Of a stretch of DNA of 36,574 nt, positions 9,117-16,556 are shown one piece after another. Position 1 is the stretch's first letter, and each line of letters begins with the position of its first letter. The position numbers and the translations under genes are program-made. The notes under the pieces were generated by a model. It was not told the origin of the DNA. It ran no database searches and saw nothing but the letters and a program-made list of their open reading frames with translations. The stretch is from Acetothermia bacterium 64_32 (GTDB lineage Bacteria; Bipolaricaulota; Bipolaricaulia; Bipolaricaulales; Bipolaricaulaceae), in NCBI GenBank assembly GCA_001508155.1, contig LGFI01000020.1:1-36574 (forward strand), written 5' to 3'.

Positions 9117-9129
9117 CCCTAAAGGCAAG

Positions 9130-9159
9130 TTGTCAACCTGCCTGACAGCATGATAGCAT
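9130..9159 (+). promoter_or_regulatory. Promoter of the PLP-enzyme/xdhC operon
   Basis: TTGTCA (9130-9135), 18-base spacer, TAGCAT (9154-9159). The predicted start near 9166 gives a leader of about 28 bases containing AAAGGAGG, in agreement with the GTG start at 9194. Confidence 0.5.
9131..9147. promoter_or_regulatory. Candidate GntR operator (dyad)
   Basis: The perfect 5-bp inverted repeat TGTCA-N7-TGACA covers the predicted gntR transcription start and overlaps the -35 box of the divergent PLP-enzyme promoter. A bound repressor here would block both. Confidence 0.6.
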
Positions 9160-9178
9160 TACAGGGATGGGAGGTCAA
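9150..9178 (-). promoter_or_regulatory. Promoter of gntR
   Basis: On the minus strand: TTGACC (9178-9173), exact 17-base spacer, TATCAT (9155-9150). The predicted start falls inside the TGTCA-N7-TGACA dyad. Confidence 0.65.
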
Positions 9179-9193
9179 CCAAAGGAGGATGAT

Positions 9194-10669
9194 GTGATCG
9201 ACCTTAGGGTGGATGAACGGCAGCTGGAGCGGACGGCAAGGAGGGCCCGGGAACGCGGGATCATCGTGCCCACCTTCAAACAGATGCGGGAGCCGGATAG
9301 GTACGTGCCCGAGAAGATAAAAAGGCGCCTTGGGGAGATCGGCCTGTGGGACCTGCACCCGCTTAACCTCTTCCGCATCACCTGGAAGAACGAACCGGTC
9401 CCAAAAGGGGGCCTCTATGGCGGGGTCAACTACCTGGAGCTCCCGGAGGCCCTCACCGGGGTCCCGGCCAGGATCTTCGCCCTGGTGGGAAAATGGTTCC
9501 CCACCGGCTCCCACAAGGTGGGAGCCACCTTCGGGTGCCTGGCCCCGCGCCTTGTGACCGGCCAGTTCGACCCCACCTTCCACAAGGCCGTCTGGCCCTC
9601 AACCGGGAACTACTGCCGCGGGGGGGCGTACGTTGCCAATCTTCTTGCCTGCGAATCCATCGCCATCCTCCCGGAGGAGATGTCCCGGGAACGCTTCGAA
9701 TGGCTCTCCAAGGTGGCCGGGGAGGTGATCGCCACCCCAGGCTGCGAATCCAACGTCTGGGAGATCTTTCAGAAGTGTAAAGAGCTAGAGGCTACCCGCG
9801 ATAACGTAATGATCTTTAACCAGTTCGACGAGTTCGGGAACCACCTGTGGCACTACGCGGTCACCGGCCCGGCCATGGAGGAGGTCCTCCGGACCGAGCT
9901 CGCCGAGGGCCAGCGCCTAGCCGGCCTGTTCCTCACCTCCGGCTCCTCCGGCACCCTTGGCTGCGCCGACTACATCAAGGAAAGGTTCCCCCAGGCCAAG
10001 CTCGCCGTGGGGGAGGCCTGGGAGTGCCCCACCCTCCTCCTAAACGGCTTCGGCGGCCACCGCATCGAGGGGATCGGCGACAAGCACGTCCCCTGGATCC
10101 ACAACGTCAGGAACACCGACCTTGTGGTCGACATCGATGATGAGTTCCCCATGCGGCTCATCCGCCTTTTCAACGAGCCGGCCGGCCAGGAATTTCTCGT
10201 CAGTCAAGGGGTCCCAGAACCCTTGGTGGAAAAGCTCCCTTGGCTTGGGATCTCCTCGGCGGCCAACCTCATCGGAGCCATCAAGCTCGCCAAGTACTAC
10301 GAGCTTACCTCCCGTGATGCCGTCCTCACCGTTTTCACCGACTCCATGGAGCTTTATGGCTCCCGGATCCAGGAGCTGAGGGAGAAGTATGGGCCCTACG
10401 AGGCCCGCCAAGCGGCCATCGACTACGAGCGGTTTCTCCTGGGGATCACCACCGACAGGTTGCAGGAGCTCACCTACTGGGACCGAAGGCGGATCCACAA
10501 CCTAAAGTACTACACTTGGGTGGAGCAGATGGGGAGGTCCGCGGAGGAGCTCCTTGCGCAGTGGTATGAGTGGCCCGACTACTGGGACAGGATCCACTCC
10601 CAGGTTGGTGAGATCGACGTCCTGATCGAGGAGTTCAACCGCCGCACCGGCCTCCTTGAGACCTTGTGA
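9194..10669 (+). CDS. PLP-dependent fold-type II enzyme (lyase/synthase, specificity unknown)
   Basis: A 491-residue enzyme of the cysteine synthase/threonine synthase/TrpB fold class. The PLP lysine is K98 in PTGSHKVGATFG. The cofactor asparagine follows in WPSTGNYCRGGAY, and the phosphate-binding loop is probably LTSGSSGTLGCAD. It is much longer than O-acetylserine sulfhydrylase, with an N-terminal extension and about 60 extra C-terminal residues. GTG 9194 is chosen because AAAGGAGG sits five bases before it; ATG 9167 would start at the transcript's 5' end without a ribosome site. Divergent from the carbamoyltransferase operon, it occupies the position that diaminopropionate ammonia-lyase (YgeX) has in ygeW clusters, so deamination of a diamino acid is my leading guess; it is not recognisably YgeX. 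Confidence 0.8.
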   Translation: MIDLRVDERQLERTARRARERGIIVPTFKQMREPDRYVPEKIKRRLGEIGLWDLHPLNLFRITWKNEPVPKGGLYGGVNYLELPEALTGVPARIFALVGKWFPTGSHKVGATFGCLAPRLVTGQFDPTFHKAVWPSTGNYCRGGAYVANLLACESIAILPEEMSRERFEWLSKVAGEVIATPGCESNVWEIFQKCKELEATRDNVMIFNQFDEFGNHLWHYAVTGPAMEEVLRTELAEGQRLAGLFLTSGSSGTLGCADYIKERFPQAKLAVGEAWECPTLLLNGFGGHRIEGIGDKHVPWIHNVRNTDLVVDIDDEFPMRLIRLFNEPAGQEFLVSQGVPEPLVEKLPWLGISSAANLIGAIKLAKYYELTSRDAVLTVFTDSMELYGSRIQELREKYGPYEARQAAIDYERFLLGITTDRLQELTYWDRRRIHNLKYYTWVEQMGRSAEELLAQWYEWPDYWDRIHSQVGEIDVLIEEFNRRTGLLETL

Positions 10670-10704
10670 AATGGGAAGCTAGACGGGCTATATTTCCCTT
10701 AGTA

Positions 10705-11505
10705 ATGGAAGCCGAACTGTTTTCGCGGATCGCCGAGCTCCTGGAAAAGGGGGAGCCTTGCGTTTTGGTGACCCAGGTGGCGGTGGAGGGGCCGGCCCCA
10801 AGGGAGGCGGGGGCGAGGATGCTGGTCTTCCCGGACGGCCACATCGAGGGCACCATCGGGGGCGGGGCCCTGGAGCACCGGGCCATCCAGGAGGCCGGAA
10901 GGCTCCTCTCCCAGGGCGGGCGCACCCACCTTGCCACCTACGAGCTTGTGGACCTGGGCATGCTGTGCGGGGGGAGGGCGACCCTGTTCTACGAGGTCCT
11001 CGCCCCCAAGGTCACCCTGGCCGTCTTCGGGGCCGGCCACGTGGGGAGCACCCTGGCCCGCCTGGCCCGGGAGGCCACGCCCTTCAAGGTGGAGCTCTAC
11101 GACGACCGCGAGGAGCGCTGCCGGGAGGAGCTCGCCCCCGGGCTCGTGGCCCGGCACCTCCCGGGCTTTGAGACACTCCCAGAGCTCCCGGCCCGGTGCT
11201 ACGTCGTGGTCTGCACGGACTCCCATGCCACCGATTTCAAGGTGGTGGAAAGGATCCTGCGAGGTGATTCGCCCCCGCCGTTCTTGGGGATGCTGGGCTC
11301 CCGGGTCAAGGCGCAGGAGGTCAAAAGGCGCCTGACGGCCCTGGGGATCCCGGAGGAGAGGGTGGAGAGGTTGAGGTCTCCGGTGGGGCTCCCCATCGGT
11401 GGGAAATCCCCAGGGGAGATCGCCATCTCCATCCTCTCCGAGCTCCTTGCCTTCCATCATGGACGGCTGAACGAGGTCAAGGAGCGGCTCGGAGAAGGCG
11501 GTTAG
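10705..11505 (+). CDS. XdhC/CoxI family molybdenum-hydroxylase maturation protein
   Basis: A 266-residue protein from the ATG at 10705; a GTG at 10666, overlapping the PLP-enzyme stop (GTGA), would add 13 residues and is possible by coupling. The N-terminal XdhC domain shows GPAPREAGARML, the EGTIGGGALE turn and LGMLCGG. The Rossmann half shows AVFGAGHVGSTLARLA. The C terminus has FLGMLGSRVKAQEVKRR and the PVGLPIGGKSPGEIAISIL signature. XdhC binds and sulfurates molybdenum cofactor and inserts it into xanthine-dehydrogenase-type enzymes. No molybdenum hydroxylase subunit lies in this window. In the operon it follows the PLP enzyme and precedes an NTPase, connecting this locus with purine or related N-heterocycle oxidation. 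Confidence 0.9.
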   Translation: MEAELFSRIAELLEKGEPCVLVTQVAVEGPAPREAGARMLVFPDGHIEGTIGGGALEHRAIQEAGRLLSQGGRTHLATYELVDLGMLCGGRATLFYEVLAPKVTLAVFGAGHVGSTLARLAREATPFKVELYDDREERCREELAPGLVARHLPGFETLPELPARCYVVVCTDSHATDFKVVERILRGDSPPPFLGMLGSRVKAQEVKRRLTALGIPEERVERLRSPVGLPIGGKSPGEIAISILSELLAFHHGRLNEVKERLGEGG

Positions 11506-11510
11506 CCCAC

Positions 11511-12029
11511 TTGGAAGAGGCGTTAGCCTATCTGGGAAAACTCCTCCAAGGCAAGGCCGGGGCGCTGATCATCACCGGCCCCATCGGGTCCGGAAAGACG
11601 CGGGCCGCAACCTGGCTTTCCGCCCGCCTGCGTTCTTATGGCGCCAGGGTCGGGGGGGTGATCTCCCCGAGGGTGCTGGAGGGCGGCGTTACGGTAGGGT
11701 ATCGGGTACGCGATGTCTCAACCGGCGAGCAGCGGCCCCTTTGTTCCGTCTCCCCCCCAGGGATGAGGTTCGGCGGCTACTACTTTTCCCCAGAGGGGAT
11801 CGCGTTTGCCAACCGCGCCCTCAGCAAGGCGACAGCCGAGGTGCAAATTGTAGTGATCGATGAAGTTGGGCCGTTGGAGCTCTCAGGAGGGGGGTTTGCG
11901 CCCGGGGTGCTGGCTGTACGCCGGGCCGGGCTCCCCCTTATCCTCTCCGTGCGCCCCAGCCTAATCGACCGGGTCTCCCGCTGGCTAGGGCTTCCTGGGG
12001 ACGCCCCTATCGTCCGGCTCACCCCCTAG
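11511..12029 (+). CDS. THEP1-like P-loop nucleoside triphosphatase
   Basis: A 172-residue P-loop protein. Walker A is GPIGSGKT (about residues 24-31), there is a GGVISPRV strand, then GYRVRDVSTGEQRPL. Walker B is VVIDEVGPLEL (about 117-127), the signature of the THEP1/NTPase_1 family, with RLTP at the C terminus. Start is TTG at 11511, five bases after the xdhC stop; a GGAGAAGG purine run lies upstream. THEP1 enzymes hydrolyse nucleoside triphosphates in vitro with unclear physiological role. Placement after XdhC suggests a nucleotide-dependent step in molybdenum hydroxylase maturation, analogous to YqeC in selenium-dependent hydroxylase clusters; that is inference. Confidence 0.8.
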   Translation: MEEALAYLGKLLQGKAGALIITGPIGSGKTRAATWLSARLRSYGARVGGVISPRVLEGGVTVGYRVRDVSTGEQRPLCSVSPPGMRFGGYYFSPEGIAFANRALSKATAEVQIVVIDEVGPLELSGGGFAPGVLAVRRAGLPLILSVRPSLIDRVSRWLGLPGDAPIVRLTP

Positions 12030-12081
12030 TCAGGGGGGCTCTCCCAGGCTATCCTGTGCACATCAACCTCAGGAGGTCGCC

Positions 12082-12504
12082 ATGGAAAAAGAGGCGGAGG
12101 CCAGGCTGTGGGAGATCGTAGACGAGGCGGAGGTTTCACTGGTCATCACCCAGGGAGAACAGGGGTTCCCTCACTGTCGTCCCATGACCCTGCTGGGATA
12201 TGAGGAGGAGGGGACCCTCTGGTTCGCCACCAGCCGCTCGTCGCGGAAGGTTTCCGAAATCAGCCGGGATGCCAAGGTTACGGTGTGCTTCCTCTCCTTT
12301 GAGGGGGGAGCCCATGCACAGCTTTTCGGCCGAGCAGAGGTGGTGGAGGAACCCGAGCTGAAGGCGGAGTTCTGGACGGAGGAGTGGGAGGAATACTGGG
12401 AGGGCCCTGACGACCCCGACTACGTCCTCCTCGAGATCAGGGTGGAAAGGGCCGAGTACTATCTGATAGAGGAGGACGAGCTTTGGGTTATCGAGTTTTC
12501 CTGA
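12082..12504 (+). CDS. Pyridoxamine-5'-phosphate oxidase-like FMN-binding split-barrel protein
   Basis: A 140-residue small acidic protein of the general-stress-protein-26 type. The split barrel is indicated by SLVITQGEQGFPHCRPM, GTLWFATSRSSRKVSEI and VCFLSFEGGAHAQLFGRAEV. These match the FMN phosphate-binding strand (F-x-T-x-x-x-x-K) and the following GxA strand. Ribosome site AGGAGG is five bases before the ATG. The substrate is unknown; relatives bind FMN or F420 and reduce or oxidise small molecules. It lies 52 bases after the NTPase gene and 15 bases before dinB, so it may share their transcript, but I see no functional link. Confidence 0.8.
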   Translation: MEKEAEARLWEIVDEAEVSLVITQGEQGFPHCRPMTLLGYEEEGTLWFATSRSSRKVSEISRDAKVTVCFLSFEGGAHAQLFGRAEVVEEPELKAEFWTEEWEEYWEGPDDPDYVLLEIRVERAEYYLIEEDELWVIEFS

Positions 12505-12519
12505 AAGCTCGGTTGGGGG

Positions 12520-13710
12520 ATGGAAAGGTGGGTCCTTCATGTGGACATGGACGCCTTCTACGCGTCCGTGGAGCAGCTGGATAACCCCTCCCTTAAGGGA
12601 AGGCCCGTGATCGTGGGGGGGCTTGGCCCCCGGGGGGTGGTGGCCACCGCCTCCTACCAGGCCCGGGCCTACGGGGTGCATTCCGCCATGCCCATGGCCA
12701 GGGCCCGCAGGCTATGCCCCCACGGGGTGTTCCTCCCCCCCAGGTTCGCCCGCTACCAGGAGCTCTCCTCCCGGATCCAGGCCATCCTCCGGGAGTACAC
12801 CCCGCTTGTGGAACCAATTTCCCTGGACGAAGCCTTCCTCGACCTCACCGGGACCCAGCGGGCCCGCGGCAGCCCGGAACAGGTGGCAAGGGAGATACAC
12901 ACCCGCATCCCCAGGGAGGTGGGGCTCCCCTGCTCTGTGGGCCTGGGCCCAAGCAAGCTTTTGGCCAAGCTCGCCTCCGACTCCGCCAAGCCGGGTGGGC
13001 TCAGGGTCATCAAGCCCGAGGATGTCATCGCCTTCATGTCCCCCCTTCCGGTGGAGAGGTTGTGGGGGATCGGCCCCAAGACCGCCCAGCGGCTGACCCA
13101 GCAGGGCATCCGCACGGTCCAAGACCTGAGGGGGGTTGATGTGGCGCTGCTTTCGTCCTGGTTCGGCCCGAAGGTCGGGACGCACCTGTGGCGGCTTGCC
13201 CGGGGGCTGGACGATTCCCCGGTGATCCCGGTGAGGGAGGCCAAGAGCTTTTCCCAGGAGGTCACCTACCCGGAGGACCTGTACGATCAAGAGGTGATCC
13301 GAGCCGAGGTCCGGCGCCTGGCGCACATGGTAGCGGGGCGCCTGAAGGAGGAGGGCTTTCTGGCCCGGGTGGTGCGGATCAAGGTCCGCTGGGAGGACTT
13401 CGTCACCAACACCCGCCAGCTGCGGCTGCCGGAGGCCACCGACAACGTGGTCCTGCTTTCCGAGGCGGCCGTGGAGCTCCTTTCCCGGCTGGAGACGGGG
13501 AGGGGGGTGAGGTTGGTGGGGGTGGGGGTGGCCGGCCTTGTGCCCGCGAGCTTCCGGCCGCTGCATCTTTTCCTGGACGAGCGGCTTTCCGAGGCGGCCT
13601 GGAGGCTGCGGGCCAGGTTCGGGGAGGCTGCCCTGATGTGGGGGTGGGGCCCTAGTCCCCCAGGGAAAGGCTCAGCTCCAGGGAGGCCTCCTCAAGCCCC
13701 CGGCGGGTAA
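12520..13710 (+). CDS. dinB: DNA polymerase IV (Y-family translesion polymerase)
   Basis: A 396-residue enzyme. The palm carboxylates are visible in HVDMDAFYASVEQ at the N terminus and SLDEAFLDLTG near residue 105. The steric-gate region and FARYQELSSRIQ follow. A helix-hairpin-helix thumb is seen in VERLWGIGPKTAQRL, then the little-finger domain (SFSQEVTYPEDL to the end). PLHLFLDE resembles the beta-clamp-binding motif. The polymerase copies damaged templates with low fidelity. The last 20 or so residues (glycine/proline-rich) extend 59 bases into the convergent gene at 13652, an unusual convergent overlap. Confidence 0.95.
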   Translation: MERWVLHVDMDAFYASVEQLDNPSLKGRPVIVGGLGPRGVVATASYQARAYGVHSAMPMARARRLCPHGVFLPPRFARYQELSSRIQAILREYTPLVEPISLDEAFLDLTGTQRARGSPEQVAREIHTRIPREVGLPCSVGLGPSKLLAKLASDSAKPGGLRVIKPEDVIAFMSPLPVERLWGIGPKTAQRLTQQGIRTVQDLRGVDVALLSSWFGPKVGTHLWRLARGLDDSPVIPVREAKSFSQEVTYPEDLYDQEVIRAEVRRLAHMVAGRLKEEGFLARVVRIKVRWEDFVTNTRQLRLPEATDNVVLLSEAAVELLSRLETGRGVRLVGVGVAGLVPASFRPLHLFLDERLSEAAWRLRARFGEAALMWGWGPSPPGKGSAPGRPPQAPGG

Positions 13711-14479
13711 GCTGGGCGGCCAGTTTGAACTGGAGTGCGGAAAGCTGCCCCGCCAGGGAGGCCGTCCCGCTCCAGCTCCCCCAAGCCGTCCGGAGTCGAA
13801 GGGTGAGCTGCCAGGGCTCCTCCCCCAGCTGGAGCAGGGCCATCCCGGAGCCCCGGGGGTAGAGGGTTAGGAAGAAGCTCCCGGAGAGCCCATCCTCGCT
13901 TGCCCCCAGCTCCAGGGCGGAGGAGGCCAGGGAGGTGCCCAGGAGGTACAGGTGCAGGGCCGTCCAGCCGTCGTCGTCAAGTCCCAGGTCCAGTTGGACG
14001 GTGGGGGTGCCCCCGGTTAAGGGGGCTTCCCCCCGGATGCTCCCCCAGAAGGGGGTTTTTTCCCCGCGCACGGCCGCCCAAGCGGCGGCCAGGGGCATCC
14101 GGGCGGAGAGCACGGCTGCCAGGCTCGCCCGCAGGCCCAGGTTCCCCTCCAGCTCCCAGGCCCCGAGGCTTGCTGACGGGGTGAGCTCCCCGGCCGCGGA
14201 GACGTCCAGCCTCCCGGTGCCCAGGAGCTTCGTGGTCCCGCTCAGGGAGAAGTGTTCCTGTTCCAGCGTCGCCCCCAGGTAAAGGAGCCTTCCCCGCACC
14301 GGGAACAGGTCCAGCTCCCCCCGGCCGGTGAGGGAAACGGCCCCCAGCTCCCAGGACAGGGCCAGCCAACCCAGCCCGGAGGTCCCCTCTTCCCAGCTGA
14401 TCCGGGCCCCCAACTCCCCGCCGCACAGCCCCAGCCCCAGGGCCCACAGACCTAGCGCCAACCCCAGGGCCTTCCTCAA
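13652..14479 (-). CDS. Secreted beta-rich hypothetical protein
   Basis: A 275-residue protein I do not recognise. Start TTG 14479 overlaps the trmB stop (TTGA) and follows GGAAGGGAAGGG; it gives an N terminus LRKALGLALGLWALGLGLCG, a convincing signal peptide. The mature part consists of short alternating amphipathic strands ending in charged residues (LSWELGAVSLTG, LDLFPVRGRLLYLGATLEQ, LELSLSLGD at the C terminus) with no cysteine-rich or catalytic motif, suggesting a beta-barrel or beta-helix envelope protein. It is translationally coupled to trmB. The open frame extends upstream to 14587 but would lack the signal peptide at its start. Confidence 0.6.
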   Translation of the reverse strand: MRKALGLALGLWALGLGLCGGELGARISWEEGTSGLGWLALSWELGAVSLTGRGELDLFPVRGRLLYLGATLEQEHFSLSGTTKLLGTGRLDVSAAGELTPSASLGAWELEGNLGLRASLAAVLSARMPLAAAWAAVRGEKTPFWGSIRGEAPLTGGTPTVQLDLGLDDDGWTALHLYLLGTSLASSALELGASEDGLSGSFFLTLYPRGSGMALLQLGEEPWQLTLRLRTAWGSWSGTASLAGQLSALQFKLAAQLTRRGLEEASLELSLSLGD

Positions 14480-15420
14480 GGGCCCTTCCCTTCCAAGGCG
14501 GCCGCCACGGCGGCCACGGACCTCTTCACCGCCGGGGTGCGAAACGGGACCGCAGCCCCATCCAGTTTCACCAGCCATCCCCCCCACCCCTTTTCCAGGG
14601 CGATCAGGTAATGCTGCTCGAAGCCCTCGTCGGTGGAAAACGCCCGCGCCAAGGCCCGTTCACCCCCCGGCGAAAGGAAGACCTCCTTTATCATAAACGC
14701 CCCCCCGGGCCAGGATTCCTTGAGCCCCGCCAGGGAAAGGAGGGCCTCTCGGCTTACCTCAACGTTCACCCGAGCATGTGGCATGTCCCCCTCCGCTATC
14801 CGCTCCACCGAGCCCGGGAGGCGAAGCTCGGCCCACACCCGAAAGATCTTCCGGCCCTGCCCCAGCCATTTTCGCTCGTAGCGCGTGCCCGGGCCCTTCC
14901 CCTCCAGGGCCCAAGGCCCCCGGACGAGGAACCTCCCCTCGGCCTCAAGGGCTTCCCTCGCCTGGTAAGCGTACCACTGGGCGTCCGTATTGAGCTCAAA
15001 GCCCCCGCCTATTTCAAGCACGGCTGCCAGGGTACGGGCAAAGTCAGGGGTTATCAGCCTGCGCCGGGCATGCCGGGCCTTAGGCCATGGACAGGGGAAG
15101 TGCACGTACACCTGGGTCAGGGAACGGTCGGGGAAAAGCTCCCTTAAGGCGAACCGGCCGTCCACCCGGGCCAACCGCACGTTCGCCAGGCCCTCCCTTG
15201 CCAGGCGGCTGGCGGCCTTGGCGATGCAGGTTAGGCTGAGCTCAAAGCCCAAAAGGTCCCAATCGGGGTGTTGTCGAGCGGCCTGGACCAGGAACTCCCC
15301 GTTCCCAAAGCCGATCTCCACGGCTAGCGGGGCGCGGCGGCCGAACACGCCCTCCCACCGTCCGGGGAGCGTCGTCCACCGGCGGGGCTCGATGAGGTAC
15401 CGGACCAGTTCCATGGTCAT
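14476..15420 (-). CDS. trmB: tRNA (guanine-N7-)-methyltransferase TrmB with C-terminal extension
   Basis: A 314-residue enzyme forming m7G46 in tRNA. The SAM site is VEIGFGNGEFLVQAA (about residues 34-48). The tRNA/catalytic loop VYVHFPCPWPKARHARRRL (105-122) replaces the usual FPDPWPK aspartate with cysteine (C110). C-terminal core elements FELNTDAQWYA and GTRYERKWLGQG are present. About 100 residues follow the usual core length of roughly 210; such a C-terminal region is known from thermophile TrmB (e.g. Aquifex), so the host may be thermophilic. Start is ATG 15420, or 15414 two codons later; there is no clear ribosome site, but TAAGCT six bases upstream could mark a leaderless transcript. 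Confidence 0.92.
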   Translation of the reverse strand: MTMELVRYLIEPRRWTTLPGRWEGVFGRRAPLAVEIGFGNGEFLVQAARQHPDWDLLGFELSLTCIAKAASRLAREGLANVRLARVDGRFALRELFPDRSLTQVYVHFPCPWPKARHARRRLITPDFARTLAAVLEIGGGFELNTDAQWYAYQAREALEAEGRFLVRGPWALEGKGPGTRYERKWLGQGRKIFRVWAELRLPGSVERIAEGDMPHARVNVEVSREALLSLAGLKESWPGGAFMIKEVFLSPGGERALARAFSTDEGFEQHYLIALEKGWGGWLVKLDGAAVPFRTPAVKRSVAAVAAALEGKGP

Positions 15421-15443
15421 GTCCCAAGCTTAGATTATGGCGG

Positions 15444-15468
15444 CCCCGGGCTCAGCCCGGGGTAAAAT
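15444..15468 (+). promoter_or_regulatory. GC-rich hairpin and -10-like box before the M20 peptidase gene
   Basis: An 8-bp perfect hairpin (CCCCGGGC-TCA-GCCCGGGG, 15444-15462) is followed at once by TAAAAT (15463-15468), which lies eight bases before the ATG. The -10 spacing implies a leaderless mRNA; the hairpin occupies most of the spacer. Function is uncertain. Confidence 0.35.
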
Positions 15469-15476
15469 GGCTGGCC

Positions 15477-16556
15477 ATGGACAGGGTACCTGAGGGGCTG
15501 GTGAGGCTGGCCCGGGAGCTGATAGCGTTTCCCACCACCGCGGGGAGGGAAGGGCTGTGTTTGGAGTACCTTTCGGAAAAGCTCTCCCGGGCCGGCCTGC
15601 AGGTGGCCACTCAGCCGGTCCCGGGGGCGGGGGAGAACCTGGTTGCCTCCCGGGGGGAGGGGGGGCCGTGGATCGTGAGTCACCTTGATGTCTTCCCCCC
15701 GTACGAGCACCCCCGTCCCTTTTCCCCCAGGGTGGAGGGGGGGAAGCTCATCGGCCGGGGGGCAGTGGACACCAAGGGGCAGATCGCCGCCCTTCTCTGG
15801 GCCCTGGCCAGGACCGAGGGGCCGGTGCAGGTAGCCCTGGTGGTGGATGAGGAGCAGCTGGGCCGGGGTTCGGAGGCCCTGGAGGTGCCCCCCGGGGTCT
15901 GCGGGGCAGTGGTGCTCGAGCCCACCGGGCTCAGGATAGCCCCGGCGGAGGCCGGTTCCATAGGGCTTTCCGTGCTCGTAGCCGGGAAGGCAGCCCACGG
16001 GACCATGCCCTGGCGCGGGAGTTCCGCCATCGACCTCGCCTTCGCCCTCTACGAACGGCTCCTCTCCCTCCCCCTCATGCGGCATAGCCATCCCCTGTTC
16101 GAGCGGGGGGCCTGGGTGAACCTGGGGCGCATCCAGGGGGGGTACGACACCATGGTGGTGCCCACCCGCTGCGAACTGGAGCTGGACGTGGGGTTCGCCC
16201 CCGGGCTCTCGGCCGCCCGGGTGGTCGAGGAGGTACATGCGGCCCTGGCCGAGGCGGAAGCCCTCCAGGTGACCGACGTCTGGGACCCCTGGGAAACCCC
16301 CTCGGATGCCGGGATCGTTAAACTCCTGGAGCGGGCAGTGCAGGCGGTTGGGCTTCCGGTCGGGCATTGGGGCATGCCCTCTTGGACCGACGGGGCGAAC
16401 CTGGTGAGGAAGGGGGTTCCCACGGTGGTTTTCGGGGCTGGGGAGCTGGCCGTGGCACATACCTTTCACGAAGCCCTACCCCTCTCGGGGCTTCACGGGC
16501 TGGCCCGGGTCCTGATCGAGCTCATCGGGGGCCGGCCAGGGGACGACACATCCTGA
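15477..16556 (+). CDS. M20 family metallopeptidase (ArgE/DapE/LysK type)
   Basis: A 359-residue di-zinc hydrolase. Metal ligands and catalytic residues are H69/D71 (SHLDVFPP), D98 (GRGAVDTKGQ), E125/E126 (VVDEEQLGRG), an acid at about E148 (VVLEPTG) and a C-terminal histidine in VAHTFHEALP. The dimerisation/lid domain includes AGKAAHGTMPW. Family members remove acyl groups from amino acids (acetylornithine, succinyl-diaminopimelate, LysW-lysine) or cleave small peptides and carbamoyl compounds. The sequence alone does not set substrate; no arginine or lysine biosynthesis genes are adjacent. It overlaps the convergent GNAT gene by 35 bases. Confidence 0.88.
   Translation: MDRVPEGLVRLARELIAFPTTAGREGLCLEYLSEKLSRAGLQVATQPVPGAGENLVASRGEGGPWIVSHLDVFPPYEHPRPFSPRVEGGKLIGRGAVDTKGQIAALLWALARTEGPVQVALVVDEEQLGRGSEALEVPPGVCGAVVLEPTGLRIAPAEAGSIGLSVLVAGKAAHGTMPWRGSSAIDLAFALYERLLSLPLMRHSHPLFERGAWVNLGRIQGGYDTMVVPTRCELELDVGFAPGLSAARVVEEVHAALAEAEALQVTDVWDPWETPSDAGIVKLLERAVQAVGLPVGHWGMPSWTDGANLVRKGVPTVVFGAGELAVAHTFHEALPLSGLHGLARVLIELIGGRPGDDTS

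Noticed and set aside
15435-16469. Long open frame of 344 codons on the minus strand opposite the M20 peptidase gene
   Set aside because: Proline/glycine/histidine-rich composition without domains. It is an antisense shadow produced by high GC; the plus-strand M20 motifs are unambiguous.
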